Shown here: piece by piece, positions 1 through 5,704 of the stretch | Position numbering within the stretch: the first letter of the stretch is position 1 | Layout of the letters: each line of letters starts with the position of its first letter | NCBI GenBank assembly: GCA_021299075.1 | Contig: JAJTFU010000165.1 | Coordinates: 1 to 5,704, forward strand | Length of the DNA stretch: 5,704 bases | Direction: 5' to 3' | DNA from: Novosphingobium sp. | Lineage (GTDB): Bacteria; Pseudomonadota; Alphaproteobacteria; Sphingomonadales; Sphingomonadaceae | Made by a program: the position numbers and the translations under genes | Notes under the pieces: model-generated | What the model was told of the DNA's origin: nothing | Seen by the model: the letters and a program-made list of their open reading frames with translations, nothing else | The model's database searches: none

Positions 1-530
1 GGGCGCGTCGGCAGCCCGTCGATCGAGCGGGTGCGGCCGGCCATCTTGGCTTCCCACTTCGCCGGGTCGGATTGGGCGTGGTACTTGACCAGCGTCTCGC
101 GCTCCTTGTCGAGGTTCATGACAGGGACGCCCCAGCCGCACGAGGTCTGGACGCTCTCGACCGCGATATCGAAGATCTGGCGGGTGCCGGGCAGCAGGGT
201 GAAGTGCGCGGCGAGCTCCGCCCAGTCATCATCCTGCGGCAGGACCGGCTTGCCCCGGCCATAGAGCCGCAGGATCAGCGCGGGCTGCTCGAAATTGCAC
301 ATCATGATCGTGATGCGGCCATCGGCGGCGAGGTGGGCGTGAGTCTCGTTGCCCGATCCACCCAGGTCGAGATAGGCGACGCGGTTCGGCCCCAGCACCT
401 TGAAGGTATCGGCCAGGCCCTTGGGACTGAGGTTGATCCGCCCTTCGCTCGCCGCCGTGGCGGTGAAGAAGACGGCCTGGCGGGCGATCATCGCCGCGTG
501 ATCGGGCGTGATGTGGTCGGTGAATTCCAT
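1..530 (-). CDS. Pyridoxamine 5'-phosphate oxidase-like FMN-binding protein (3' end outside window)
   Basis: An open frame starts at ATG 530-528 and runs off the window edge after 176 codons, so the C-terminus is missing. The translation begins MEFTDHITPDHAAMIARQ. It carries motifs that I associate with the PNPOx-like split-barrel flavoprotein family (PF01243): NLSPKG (residues 33-38), GSGNETHAHL (58-67), ILRLYGRG (86-93), SCGWGVP (130-136) and SIDGLP (169-174). Family members bind FMN or a related cofactor as dimers. Most are not true PdxH enzymes, so the substrate cannot be named; PdxH itself has a different sequence pattern. The gene lies 32 bp downstream of prfC on the same strand with no visible terminator between them, so it is probably co-transcribed. 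Its ribosome binding site is weak (AGG about 8 bases before the ATG). Family assignment is from recognised motifs; function is unresolved. Confidence 0.82.
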   Translation of the reverse strand, partial: MEFTDHITPDHAAMIARQAVFFTATAASEGRINLSPKGLADTFKVLGPNRVAYLDLGGSGNETHAHLAADGRITIMMCNFEQPALILRLYGRGKPVLPQDDDWAELAAHFTLLPGTRQIFDIAVESVQTSCGWGVPVMNLDKERETLVKYHAQSDPAKWEAKMAGRTRSIDGLPTR

Positions 531-562
531 GGCGCAAGCCTAGGCCCAGCGCCGAACCCGGG

Positions 563-2089
563 TCAACGCTCCTTGGTCGCCGAGAAGACCAGCTCCGGAT
601 TCTTTTCCTGCTGGTAGCCGACATCCCAGCTCGATCGCGCCATAAACACCGGATCGCCATCGCGGTCCTTGGCCAGGTTAGACAGGTTGAAATCGGCGAA
701 GGCCTTGAGCGCGGCATCGCTGCCCTTGAGCCAGCGCGCCGTATCGAAGGGCGAGGCTTCGAGCACGGCCTCGACCTTGTACTCAGCCTCGAGCCGGCTG
801 ATCAGCACTTCGAGCTGGAGCTGGCCGACCACGCCGACAATCCACTGCGCGCCGATTTCCGGATAGAACACCTGGATCACGCCCTCTTCACTGAGGTCGT
901 CGAGCGCTTTCCTCAGCTGCTTGGTCTTGGTCGGGTCCTTCAGCGCGACGCGGCGGAGGATTTCCGGCGCGAAGTTGGGCAGGCCGATGAAGCGGACCTT
1001 GTTGCTCTCGGACAGCGTATCGCCCACCCGCAGCGTGCCGTGGTTGGGAATGCCAATGATGTCGCCCGGCTCGGCATTGTCGGCAATCTCACGGTCCTGG
1101 GCGAAGAACAGGATCGGCGAATGGATCGCGATCGGCTTGCCGCTGCCCGACGGGGTCAGCTTCATGCCGCGCTTGAAGGTGCCCGAGACCAGCCGCATGA
1201 AGGCAATCCGGTCACGGTGCATCGGGTCCATATTGGCCTGGACCTTGAAGATGAAGCCGGTCACTTCCTTGCCATCGGGGCTGATCACGCCGGCATCACT
1301 CGGCTGCGGTCGCGGCGGCGGGGCATATTGGTCGATCGCGTCGATCAGCTCGGCCACGCCGAAGTTCTTCAGCGCCGAGCCGAAATAGACCGGGGTCAGG
1401 TCGCCATTGCGATAGGCTTCGATGTCAAACGCGGGATAGCCAGCCTGGGCCAGCTCGATCTCTTCGGCGATGTCGGCCGGGACATTGTCTGCCGTCGCCG
1501 CTTCACGCTTGCCCAGGAATTCGCGGCTGTCGCCTTCGGGGCGGCTGATCTGGTTGGTGGCGAAATCGAGCACGCCCTTGAACTCACCGCCCATGCCGAT
1601 CGGCCAGGCCATGGGGCAGACGTCCAGCGCCAGGGCATCGGCCACTTCATCAAGCGTCTCGAACACCGAGCGGCCCTCGCGGTCGACCTTGTTGACGAAG
1701 GTGATGATCGGGACCGAGCGCAGCCGGCAGACCTCGAACAGCTTGCGGGTCTGCGGCTCGATGCCCTTCGCGGCGTCGATCACCATGATCGCGGAGTCCA
1801 CCGCGGTCAGCGTGCGATAGGTGTCTTCGGAAAAGTCCTCGTGGCCCGGGGTGTCGAGCAGGTTGAAGGTCACCCCGTTCCGCTCGAAGGTCATGACCGA
1901 GCTGGTCACCGAGATCCCGCGCTGCTGCTCGATCTTCATCCAGTCCGACCGCGCCCGCCGCGCCGCCCCGCGCGCCTTGACCTCGCCCGCCAGGTGAATC
2001 GCGCCGCCCTGCAGCAGCAGCTTTTCGGTCAGCGTGGTCTTGCCCGCGTCAGGGTGCGAGATGATGGCAAAGGTGCGGCGATTGGACAT
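563..2089 (-). CDS. prfC: Peptide chain release factor 3 (RF3), translational GTPase
   Basis: This encodes a 508-residue protein. RF3 is a cytoplasmic GTPase that binds the ribosome after peptide release and drives RF1/RF2 off. The GTPase motifs are intact: G1 SHPDAGKTT (residues 11-19), G2 RGIS (57-60), G3 DTPGHED (79-85), G4 NKVD (133-136) and a G5-like GSALKNFG (237-244). The middle and C-terminal parts match RF3 closely, for example FKVQANMDPMHRDRIAFMR, IPNHGTLRVGDT, GLPNFAPEILRR and LSEEGVIQVFYP. It is about 20 residues shorter than the E. coli protein, mostly at the N-terminus. The frame stays open upstream to 2185, but the ATG at 2089 is chosen because it gives the family N-terminus (MSNRRTFAIISHPDAGK) and has AAGG nine bases before it; the upstream extension would run into the tetR-like gene. 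It sits 34 bp after that gene and 32 bp before the PNPOx-like gene, so the three may share a transcript. Confidence 0.97.
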   Translation of the reverse strand: MSNRRTFAIISHPDAGKTTLTEKLLLQGGAIHLAGEVKARGAARRARSDWMKIEQQRGISVTSSVMTFERNGVTFNLLDTPGHEDFSEDTYRTLTAVDSAIMVIDAAKGIEPQTRKLFEVCRLRSVPIITFVNKVDREGRSVFETLDEVADALALDVCPMAWPIGMGGEFKGVLDFATNQISRPEGDSREFLGKREAATADNVPADIAEEIELAQAGYPAFDIEAYRNGDLTPVYFGSALKNFGVAELIDAIDQYAPPPRPQPSDAGVISPDGKEVTGFIFKVQANMDPMHRDRIAFMRLVSGTFKRGMKLTPSGSGKPIAIHSPILFFAQDREIADNAEPGDIIGIPNHGTLRVGDTLSESNKVRFIGLPNFAPEILRRVALKDPTKTKQLRKALDDLSEEGVIQVFYPEIGAQWIVGVVGQLQLEVLISRLEAEYKVEAVLEASPFDTARWLKGSDAALKAFADFNLSNLAKDRDGDPVFMARSSWDVGYQQEKNPELVFSATKER

Positions 2090-2123
2090 GGTGGCGCGCC
2101 TTAGCCGCGCGGGCGGACAAGGT

Positions 2124-2631
2124 CTATCCCAACCCGTCCCGCAGCAAGGCATTGGCGGTCGCCGCGATGGCATCCAGGTCGGCATTCGGGTCCATCACCC
2201 CAAAGCGCAGGCCCAGAAACACGTTCATGCCCATGATCGCCCAGGCATGGACCTCGCTGGGGTCAAGGCCCAGTTCGCCCTTGGCGCGCGCGGCTTGCAA
2301 GCGTTCGAGAATGCGCGCGGCCGTGTTGAGGTAGTGTGCCTGCCAGTCTTCCGGGGCAACGAATTCAGCTTCGTCGATGATCCGGTAGATTTCTGTAGAA
2401 GCTGCCGAGCGCGACACCGGCCCGCTGGGTGATCGAGACGATCGAGCTGTCATGGAAGCCCTTGTCGCCGAATTCGGCGGCGGCGGCGTCGAGGATCGCG
2501 CGCTGGGTGCGCCGTCCGCGTTCGGTGCGCGGCTCGCGCGGCAAGGTGGCCGCTGCGTCCATCGTGTCGCTCCCCATCCGGCGGGTGGCTCGGGCCACCC
2601 CTGTGGCACTTGCGCCACGTTTCCCCATCAT
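2124..2631 (-). pseudogene. TetR/AcrR-family transcriptional regulator, frameshifted after the HTH
   Basis: Two overlapping reading frames together make one TetR-like protein. The first frame (ATG 2631, AAAGGA seven bases before it) encodes a TetR N-terminus: RRTQRAILDAAAAEFGDKGF at residues 41-60, then DSSIVSITQRAGVALGSFY ending at residue 79 (base 2395). It then loses homology and stops at 2367-2365. The continuation, EIYRIIDEAEFVAPEDWQAH, is in another frame from about base 2393 and runs open to a TAG at 2124-2126. It includes HAWAIMGMNVFLGLRFGVMD, which resembles a TetR ligand-binding domain. Intact family members have a segment like 'xYFxSKEE' between SFY and EIYR; here only one base separates them, so roughly 17-23 bp appear deleted. 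The gene is divergent from the TonB-dependent receptor and would be its natural regulator. Either it is a recent pseudogene or the sequence has an error. An 88-residue HTH-only product is possible but would lack the dimerisation domain. Confidence 0.85.
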
Positions 2632-2638
2632 TCGCGCG

Positions 2639-2644
2639 TCCTTT
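2639..2644 (-). promoter_or_regulatory. Ribosome binding site of the tetR-like gene
   Basis: On the minus strand AAAGGA lies seven bases upstream of ATG 2631-2629. A second ATG follows directly at 2628. This good Shine-Dalgarno match supports a start here rather than at the later in-frame ATGs (codons 19 and 24), although the first 30 or so residues are not typical of the family and one of those later ATGs could still be used. Confidence 0.6.
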
Positions 2645-2655
2645 CGCTCGATGCA

Positions 2656-2683
2656 AGCATATACAAGTTGAAAGTTGGTTCAA
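2656..2683 (-). promoter_or_regulatory. Possible promoter for tetR-prfC-PNPOx genes
   Basis: Reading the minus strand, TTGAAC (2683-2678) and TATGCT (2661-2656) are separated by 16 bases, a plausible sigma-70-like pair. Transcription would start near 2649, giving a leader of about 18 bases that just contains the ribosome binding site. The -35 element lies inside the palindrome at 2665-2687, which would fit autoregulation. The assignment is by eye; the -10 matches only four of six consensus bases. Confidence 0.3.
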
Positions 2684-2687
2684 CTTT
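2665..2687. promoter_or_regulatory. Palindromic operator, probable TetR-family binding site
   Basis: AAGTTGAA (2665-2672) and TTCAACTT (2679-2686) form a perfect 8-bp inverted repeat with a 6-bp spacer. A second, overlapping dyad is AAAGTTG (2671-2677), GTT, CAACTTT (2681-2687). The left side therefore holds two AAGTTG copies seven bases apart that can each pair with the same right arm. The site is AT-rich in a GC-rich background, lies between the divergent regulator and receptor genes, and overlaps the predicted -35 regions of both. Size and position match TetR-family operators; binding by the neighbouring regulator is inferred. Confidence 0.65.
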
Positions 2688-2695
2688 TATATAAG
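2668..2695 (+). promoter_or_regulatory. Predicted promoter of the TonB-dependent receptor gene
   Basis: TTGAAA (2668-2673) and TATAAG (2690-2695) are spaced by 16 bases, close to the sigma-70 consensus. An overlapping TATATA (2688-2693) is an alternative -10. The start of transcription would fall near 2702, giving a leader of about 54 bases. The -35 and most of the spacer lie within the palindrome, so a protein bound there would be expected to block RNA polymerase. No Fur-box-like sequence was recognised. Confidence 0.45.
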
Positions 2696-2744
2696 CCGCA
2701 ATCAGAGCCTGCGGACCTGTTCGCGCGGGCCGGAGGATTCTTTG

Positions 2745-2750
2745 GGAGGA
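2745..2750 (+). promoter_or_regulatory. Ribosome binding site of the TonB-dependent receptor
   Basis: GGAGGA is a strong Shine-Dalgarno sequence five bases before ATG 2756 and eight bases before the adjacent ATG 2759. It fixes the start to one of these two codons and rules out the TTG-initiated extension back to 2675. The spacing slightly favours the second ATG. Confidence 0.8.
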
Positions 2751-2755
2751 GCCCC

Positions 2756-4984
2756 ATGATGCGTACCACTGCCCTGCTGTGCCGAGCCTCGCTGATCGCC
2801 AGCGCCTTTGCCGGTCTGTCCACCCCCGCCCTGGCCCAGGAAGAAGGCGCCAGCGAAGCCGATGACGCGATCATTGTTACCGCCCGCCGGCGTGAGGAAA
2901 ACCTGACCGACGTGCCGATCGCGATCACCTCGCTCTCGGCCGACCAGCTGGAGCGCACCGGCGCGATCGACATCACGGCTGTGGCCGAGCAGGCCCCCAA
3001 CGTCACGCTGGAAGCCAGCCGCGCGACCAACTCCACCCTCACCGCCTTCATCCGCGGCGTTGGCCAGCAGGACCCGGTCTCGGGCTTCGAGCAGGGCGTC
3101 GGCATCTACCTTGACGATGTCTACCTCAACCGTCCGCAGGCAGCCGTGGTCGACATCTATGACGTCCAGCGGATCGAAGTGCTGCGCGGGCCGCAGGGCA
3201 CGCTCTACGGCCGCAACACGGTCGGCGGCGCAGTCAAGTACGTGACCCGCAAGATCGACAACGATCCGCGCCTGTCACTGCGCGGTACCTATGGCACTTA
3301 CAACCAGGCTGACGGCGTGATTACGGCCAGCACCCCGGTGGGCGACGGCACGCTGCGTCTCGGCGGTTCGCTCGCCCGCCTGTCGCGCGGCGGCTTTGGC
3401 GACAACCTGACCACGGGGCGTGAGAACTACAACAAGGACATCTGGGCCGGTCGCGGCACGGTGGAAGTCCACGGCAACGGGATCTTCGCGCGCCTCTCGG
3501 GCGACTACACCAGCCGCGGCGGCCTCGTCTCGCCCACGCAGGACGTAAAGGCCTGGGGCACCTCGCTGTTCATCGAAGGCGAGCTGAACGACACGCTGAC
3601 CGTCCGCTCGATCACCGCTTACCGCAAGGACGATTCAGCCTCGCCGATTGACTTCGACGCGCTGGCATCCACCGACGTTGACGTCCCCGGCATCTACAAG
3701 AACAGCCAGACCAGCCAGGAACTGCAGCTGCTGATCAATTCCGGGCGTTTCAACGGCCTGATCGGCGCCTATTACCTCAATGCCAAGGCGCTGACCCAGT
3801 TCGACGTGCGGCTGTTCACCACGCTGGCCGGCCTGACCGCCTTTACCAGCGCCGATATCGGCACCGATACGCTGGCCGGTTTTGCCGACTTTACTTATGA
3901 CCTGACCGACCAGCTCAGCCTCTCGGTCGGCGGGCGCTATACCTGGGACGAACGTTCGGCGACGATCCTGCGCCAGAACTACCTGGGCGGTGGTTCGCCG
4001 GTGTTCGGCGGGGCCGGGGTCGCCTTTGGCGCGCCGGGTACCAACTTCAGGGGCAAGAGCACCTTCAAGAAGTTCACCCCGCGCGGCTCGATCAGCTTCA
4101 AGCCGGCCGAAGGCCACAACCTCTATGCCTCCTACTCGCAGGGCTTCAAGGGCGGCGGCTTCGATCCGCGCGGTGCCGGCGTCAACGCACCGGACCTTGA
4201 TGGCAATGGCGTGCGTTCGGACGCCGAAATCGCCGCCTTCCTGAGCTTCAAGCCCGAGAAGGTCGACAGCTACGAAATCGGCTACAAGGGCTCGCTGCTC
4301 GATCGCAAGCTGTTCGTCGCGCTCGCCGCTTTCCGCATGGACTACACTGACGTGCAGATCCCGGGTTCGGTCGCCTGCACCGTTTCGGGCCTCCCGAGCT
4401 TCTGCGGCGTCGTTTCCAACGCCGGCAAAGCGCGGATGCAGGGCGTGGAATTCGAAGCCCGCGCCAACCTGGGCGCGCTGACCCTGTCGGGCTCGCTCGG
4501 CTACATCGACGCCAAGTTCCAGAAGTACATCACCAACATTGCCTCGGTCCCGACCGACGTGGCGGCGTTCCGCAAGGTGCAGAACACCCCGGCCTGGACC
4601 GGCAACGCCCAGGCCAGCTACCGCGCCGAGCTGGGCGAAGGTTCGCTGACCGCAACGGCCGGCGTCTCGTTCAAGAGCACGACTTACCAGTTCGAAGTGC
4701 CCAACCCCTACCTCGATCAGGGCGCTTACCAGCTGGTCGATGCCTCGCTGATCTACACGGCGCCGGACAAGCGCTGGACGCTGGGCGTCTATGGCAAGAA
4801 CCTGTTCGACGTGAAGTACAAGACCTCGGGCTATAACTTCATGGCCGGCAATGCCACGACCGGCGTTCTGCTGACCAATCCGGTCACCGGCGCGCTGATC
4901 CCGGCGCTTGGCCGCGAAGGCACGCTGACTGCCTTCTACGGCAATCCCCGCCAGGTCTTCGTGACGGCAACGGTCAACTTCTAA
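2756..4984 (+). CDS. TonB-dependent outer-membrane receptor
   Basis: A complete 742-residue protein of the CirA/FepA-like TonB-dependent receptor superfamily, which imports siderophores, vitamins, sugars or other large substrates across the outer membrane using TonB-ExbBD energy. Features in order: a Sec signal peptide (residues 1-27, hydrophobic core and ALA cleavage before Q28); a TonB-box-like stretch DAIIVTA (37-43); a plug domain (about 50-165) with GIYLDDVYLNRP and IEVLRGPQGTLYGRNTVGGA (140-159); then a beta-barrel to the C-terminal aromatic residue (VFVTATVNF, F742). Barrel signatures include LYASYSQGFKGGGFDPRG and SYEIGYKGSLLDRKLFVALA. A loop has an acidic DLDGNGVRSDAE motif (480-491), and two cysteines (C541, C550) probably form a disulfide in another loop. 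The length is normal and no N-terminal signalling extension is present, so it is not a FecA-type transducer. The neighbours do not reveal the substrate. The divergent TetR-like gene and shared palindrome suggest local control. Confidence 0.96.
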   Translation: MMRTTALLCRASLIASAFAGLSTPALAQEEGASEADDAIIVTARRREENLTDVPIAITSLSADQLERTGAIDITAVAEQAPNVTLEASRATNSTLTAFIRGVGQQDPVSGFEQGVGIYLDDVYLNRPQAAVVDIYDVQRIEVLRGPQGTLYGRNTVGGAVKYVTRKIDNDPRLSLRGTYGTYNQADGVITASTPVGDGTLRLGGSLARLSRGGFGDNLTTGRENYNKDIWAGRGTVEVHGNGIFARLSGDYTSRGGLVSPTQDVKAWGTSLFIEGELNDTLTVRSITAYRKDDSASPIDFDALASTDVDVPGIYKNSQTSQELQLLINSGRFNGLIGAYYLNAKALTQFDVRLFTTLAGLTAFTSADIGTDTLAGFADFTYDLTDQLSLSVGGRYTWDERSATILRQNYLGGGSPVFGGAGVAFGAPGTNFRGKSTFKKFTPRGSISFKPAEGHNLYASYSQGFKGGGFDPRGAGVNAPDLDGNGVRSDAEIAAFLSFKPEKVDSYEIGYKGSLLDRKLFVALAAFRMDYTDVQIPGSVACTVSGLPSFCGVVSNAGKARMQGVEFEARANLGALTLSGSLGYIDAKFQKYITNIASVPTDVAAFRKVQNTPAWTGNAQASYRAELGEGSLTATAGVSFKSTTYQFEVPNPYLDQGAYQLVDASLIYTAPDKRWTLGVYGKNLFDVKYKTSGYNFMAGNATTGVLLTNPVTGALIPALGREGTLTAFYGNPRQVFVTATVNF

Positions 4985-5007
4985 GTCAAACGCCTTCCTC
5001 CCTGCCT

Positions 5008-5042
5008 CCCCTCGCGCTTTCGAGCGCGGGGGGCGTCTTTTT
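5008..5042 (+). terminator. Intrinsic terminator after the TonB-dependent receptor gene
   Basis: CCCCTCGCGCT (5008-5018) pairs with AGCGCGGGGGG (5023-5033) around a TTCG tetraloop, giving an 11-bp stem with one T-G wobble. CGTC and then five T residues (5038-5042) follow. It begins 23 bases after the receptor stop codon. The T-run touches the stop codon of the convergent smr gene (5041-5043). The minus strand has the same stem but no T-run behind it, so termination is predicted mainly for the plus strand. Confidence 0.88.
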
Positions 5043-5598
5043 ATCGGGGTCGGCGCAGGATCACATAGAGCGCGCCGGACCCGCCGTGGCGCTGGTGCGC
5101 CGGGCGGACGGCGGCGATGCGGCTGGCGTGGGGACCCGCCGCCAGCCAGTCGAGCAGCTTGGCCCGGATCGCCCCGCGCCGCTCGCTGCGGTCAGCCGCC
5201 GCAACCGGACGCGGCTTGCCCGTGATGACCAGCAGCAGCCGCGCGCCGATCGCCACAGCCTGCATCAGCCCGGCATCGAGCCGGGCGTGCGCTGCATCGA
5301 GCGAGTGGCCGTGTAGGTCGAGCGTCAGGTCAGGCGAGATCTGCGCCTTGGCCAGCTTGCGTTCCCACGAGCCATCGAGGCCGTGACGGTCGAGCGGGCG
5401 GGCGGGCGTAGCCTTGGGCGGCGGGGGCAGCAGGGGCGGCGGCACGCGTCCCTTGATCCGTTTGGGCGGGGGCGCTGGCGGCTGGGCCGCAGCGGTGATG
5501 GCAGGTGCCGGTTTGCCAGGGTGGAGCGGTTCGATCGTACTGGCGACGCGCGCCCACAATGCAGCCTCGGCCGCGGAGAGACCGCGCGGGGCACGCAT
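5041..5598 (-). CDS. Smr-domain (MutS2 C-terminal-like) protein
   Basis: This encodes 185 residues from ATG 5598 to TAA 5043-5041. The C-terminal half is an Smr domain: LTLDLHGHSLDAAHARL with the DLHG motif at 94-97, LLLVITGK (121-128), RGAIRAKLLDWL (141-152) and HGGSGALYVIL (171-181). Smr domains bind nucleic acids and several are endonucleases; the role of these short stand-alone alphaproteobacterial versions is not settled. The N-terminal part (about 1-25) is a short predicted helix followed by a proline- and alanine-rich linker (about 29-69), probably disordered. The ATG shares its A with the TGA of the upstream mltA-like gene, so translation is probably coupled; a TTG directly before it (5601) would add one residue and is less likely. 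The gene converges with the receptor gene. The family is clear; the cellular function is not. Confidence 0.92.
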   Translation of the reverse strand: MRAPRGLSAAEAALWARVASTIEPLHPGKPAPAITAAAQPPAPPPKRIKGRVPPPLLPPPPKATPARPLDRHGLDGSWERKLAKAQISPDLTLDLHGHSLDAAHARLDAGLMQAVAIGARLLLVITGKPRPVAAADRSERRGAIRAKLLDWLAAGPHASRIAAVRPAHQRHGGSGALYVILRRPR

Positions 5599-5704
5599 CA
5601 ACTGGCGCCCAGCCGGGCCACAGTGCCCTTGGGCAGGAACAGCAGGGCTTCGCCCCGGCTGCTCATGCCGCCGGCAATCGTGCGGGCATCATCGCCCGCG
5701 CCCC
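5598..5704 (-). CDS. mltA: C-terminal end of probable MltA-type lytic murein transglycosylase (5' end outside window)
   Basis: The minus strand from the window edge encodes 34 residues, GAGDDARTIAGGMSSRGEAL and then LFLPKGTVARLGAS, before TGA 5600-5598. The pattern 'GxGDDARxIAGxMxxxG...LLFLPK' resembles the end of the 3D domain of alphaproteobacterial MltA proteins, which cleave the glycan strands of peptidoglycan to form 1,6-anhydromuropeptides. The catalytic region is outside the window, so the call rests on a short tail plus context: mltA is often found directly upstream of an smr gene in alphaproteobacteria. The stop overlaps the smr start by one base (TGATG), indicating one operon. Confidence 0.72.
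   Translation of the reverse strand, partial: GAGDDARTIAGGMSSRGEALLFLPKGTVARLGAS

Noticed and set aside
72..617. Plus-strand open frame of 181 codons antisense to the PNPOx-like gene
   Set aside because: It is a shadow frame. The minus strand here encodes a motif-rich flavoprotein, while this frame shows no family pattern and runs across the prfC stop region.
1040..2104. Long plus-strand open frame of 354 codons antisense to prfC
   Set aside because: It lies opposite the clearly real prfC gene. Its translation is rich in R, G, H, D and A, has no recognisable motif, and reflects the lack of stops in an antisense frame of GC-rich DNA.
2090..2185. Upstream extension of the prfC frame by 32 codons
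   Set aside because: The extension has no RF3 homology and overlaps the end of the tetR-like gene; the ATG at 2089 gives the expected N-terminus and has a ribosome binding site.
2365..2420. Programmed ribosomal frameshifting in the tetR-like gene
   Set aside because: No slippery heptamer or following stem was seen, and conserved residues are missing at the junction, so simple frameshifting would not restore a normal TetR protein. A deletion or sequence error explains it better.
2696..2714. Small inverted repeat CCGCA...TGCGG in the receptor 5' leader
   Set aside because: The arms are only 5 bp with a 9-base loop, which is expected by chance in GC-rich DNA. No riboswitch-like structure could be recognised around it.
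2675..2755. In-frame TTG start giving a 27-residue N-terminal extension of the receptor
   Set aside because: It would start inside the palindrome and upstream of the predicted transcription start. It lacks a ribosome binding site and would bury the signal peptide; ATG 2756 has GGAGGA and a proper signal sequence.
3635..4117. Minus-strand open frame of 160 codons inside the receptor gene
   Set aside because: It is antisense to a complete, well-supported receptor gene, has no recognisable motif or ribosome binding site, and has a composition typical of shadow frames.

Overview
The window is a GC-rich (visually well over 60%) chromosomal segment that looks like an alphaproteobacterium, most likely of the order Sphingomonadales. 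This is inferred from three things: a TonB-dependent receptor with the 'VTARRREE...DVPIAIT' plug start common in sphingomonads, an mltA-smr gene pair typical of alphaproteobacteria, and the codon use. No RNA genes, insertion sequences or CRISPR arrays were seen.

Layout: from position 1 to 2631 three genes lie on the minus strand. In transcription order they are a TetR/AcrR-type regulator (2631-2124, frameshifted), prfC encoding release factor 3 (2089-563), and a pyridoxamine-5'-phosphate-oxidase-like FMN-family protein (530-1, cut by the window edge). The gaps of 34 and 32 bp suggest co-transcription. A 124-bp divergent intergenic region (2632-2755) follows. It holds a clear dyad, AAGTTGAA-N6-TTCAACTT, overlapping plausible promoters in both directions. 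On the plus strand, 2756-4984 encodes a complete 742-residue TonB-dependent outer-membrane receptor, which ends in a strong intrinsic terminator (5008-5042). Converging from the right on the minus strand are an Smr-domain protein (5598-5041) and, overlapping its start by one base, the last 34 codons of what appears to be a MltA lytic transglycosylase.

How the genes fit together: the regulator and receptor are divergent and share an operator-like palindrome, the usual arrangement for a TetR protein that controls itself and its neighbour. In this sequence the regulator reading frame is broken directly after its helix-turn-helix. An apparent small deletion removed the conserved segment after 'GSFY', so regulation of the receptor may be lost, unless the break is a sequence error. 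prfC is a housekeeping translation gene, and mltA-smr is a conserved pair of cell-wall and nucleic-acid-related genes.

I found no convincing undescribed system. The most notable points are the frameshifted regulator, its probable operator, and an EF-hand-like acidic loop within the receptor barrel.
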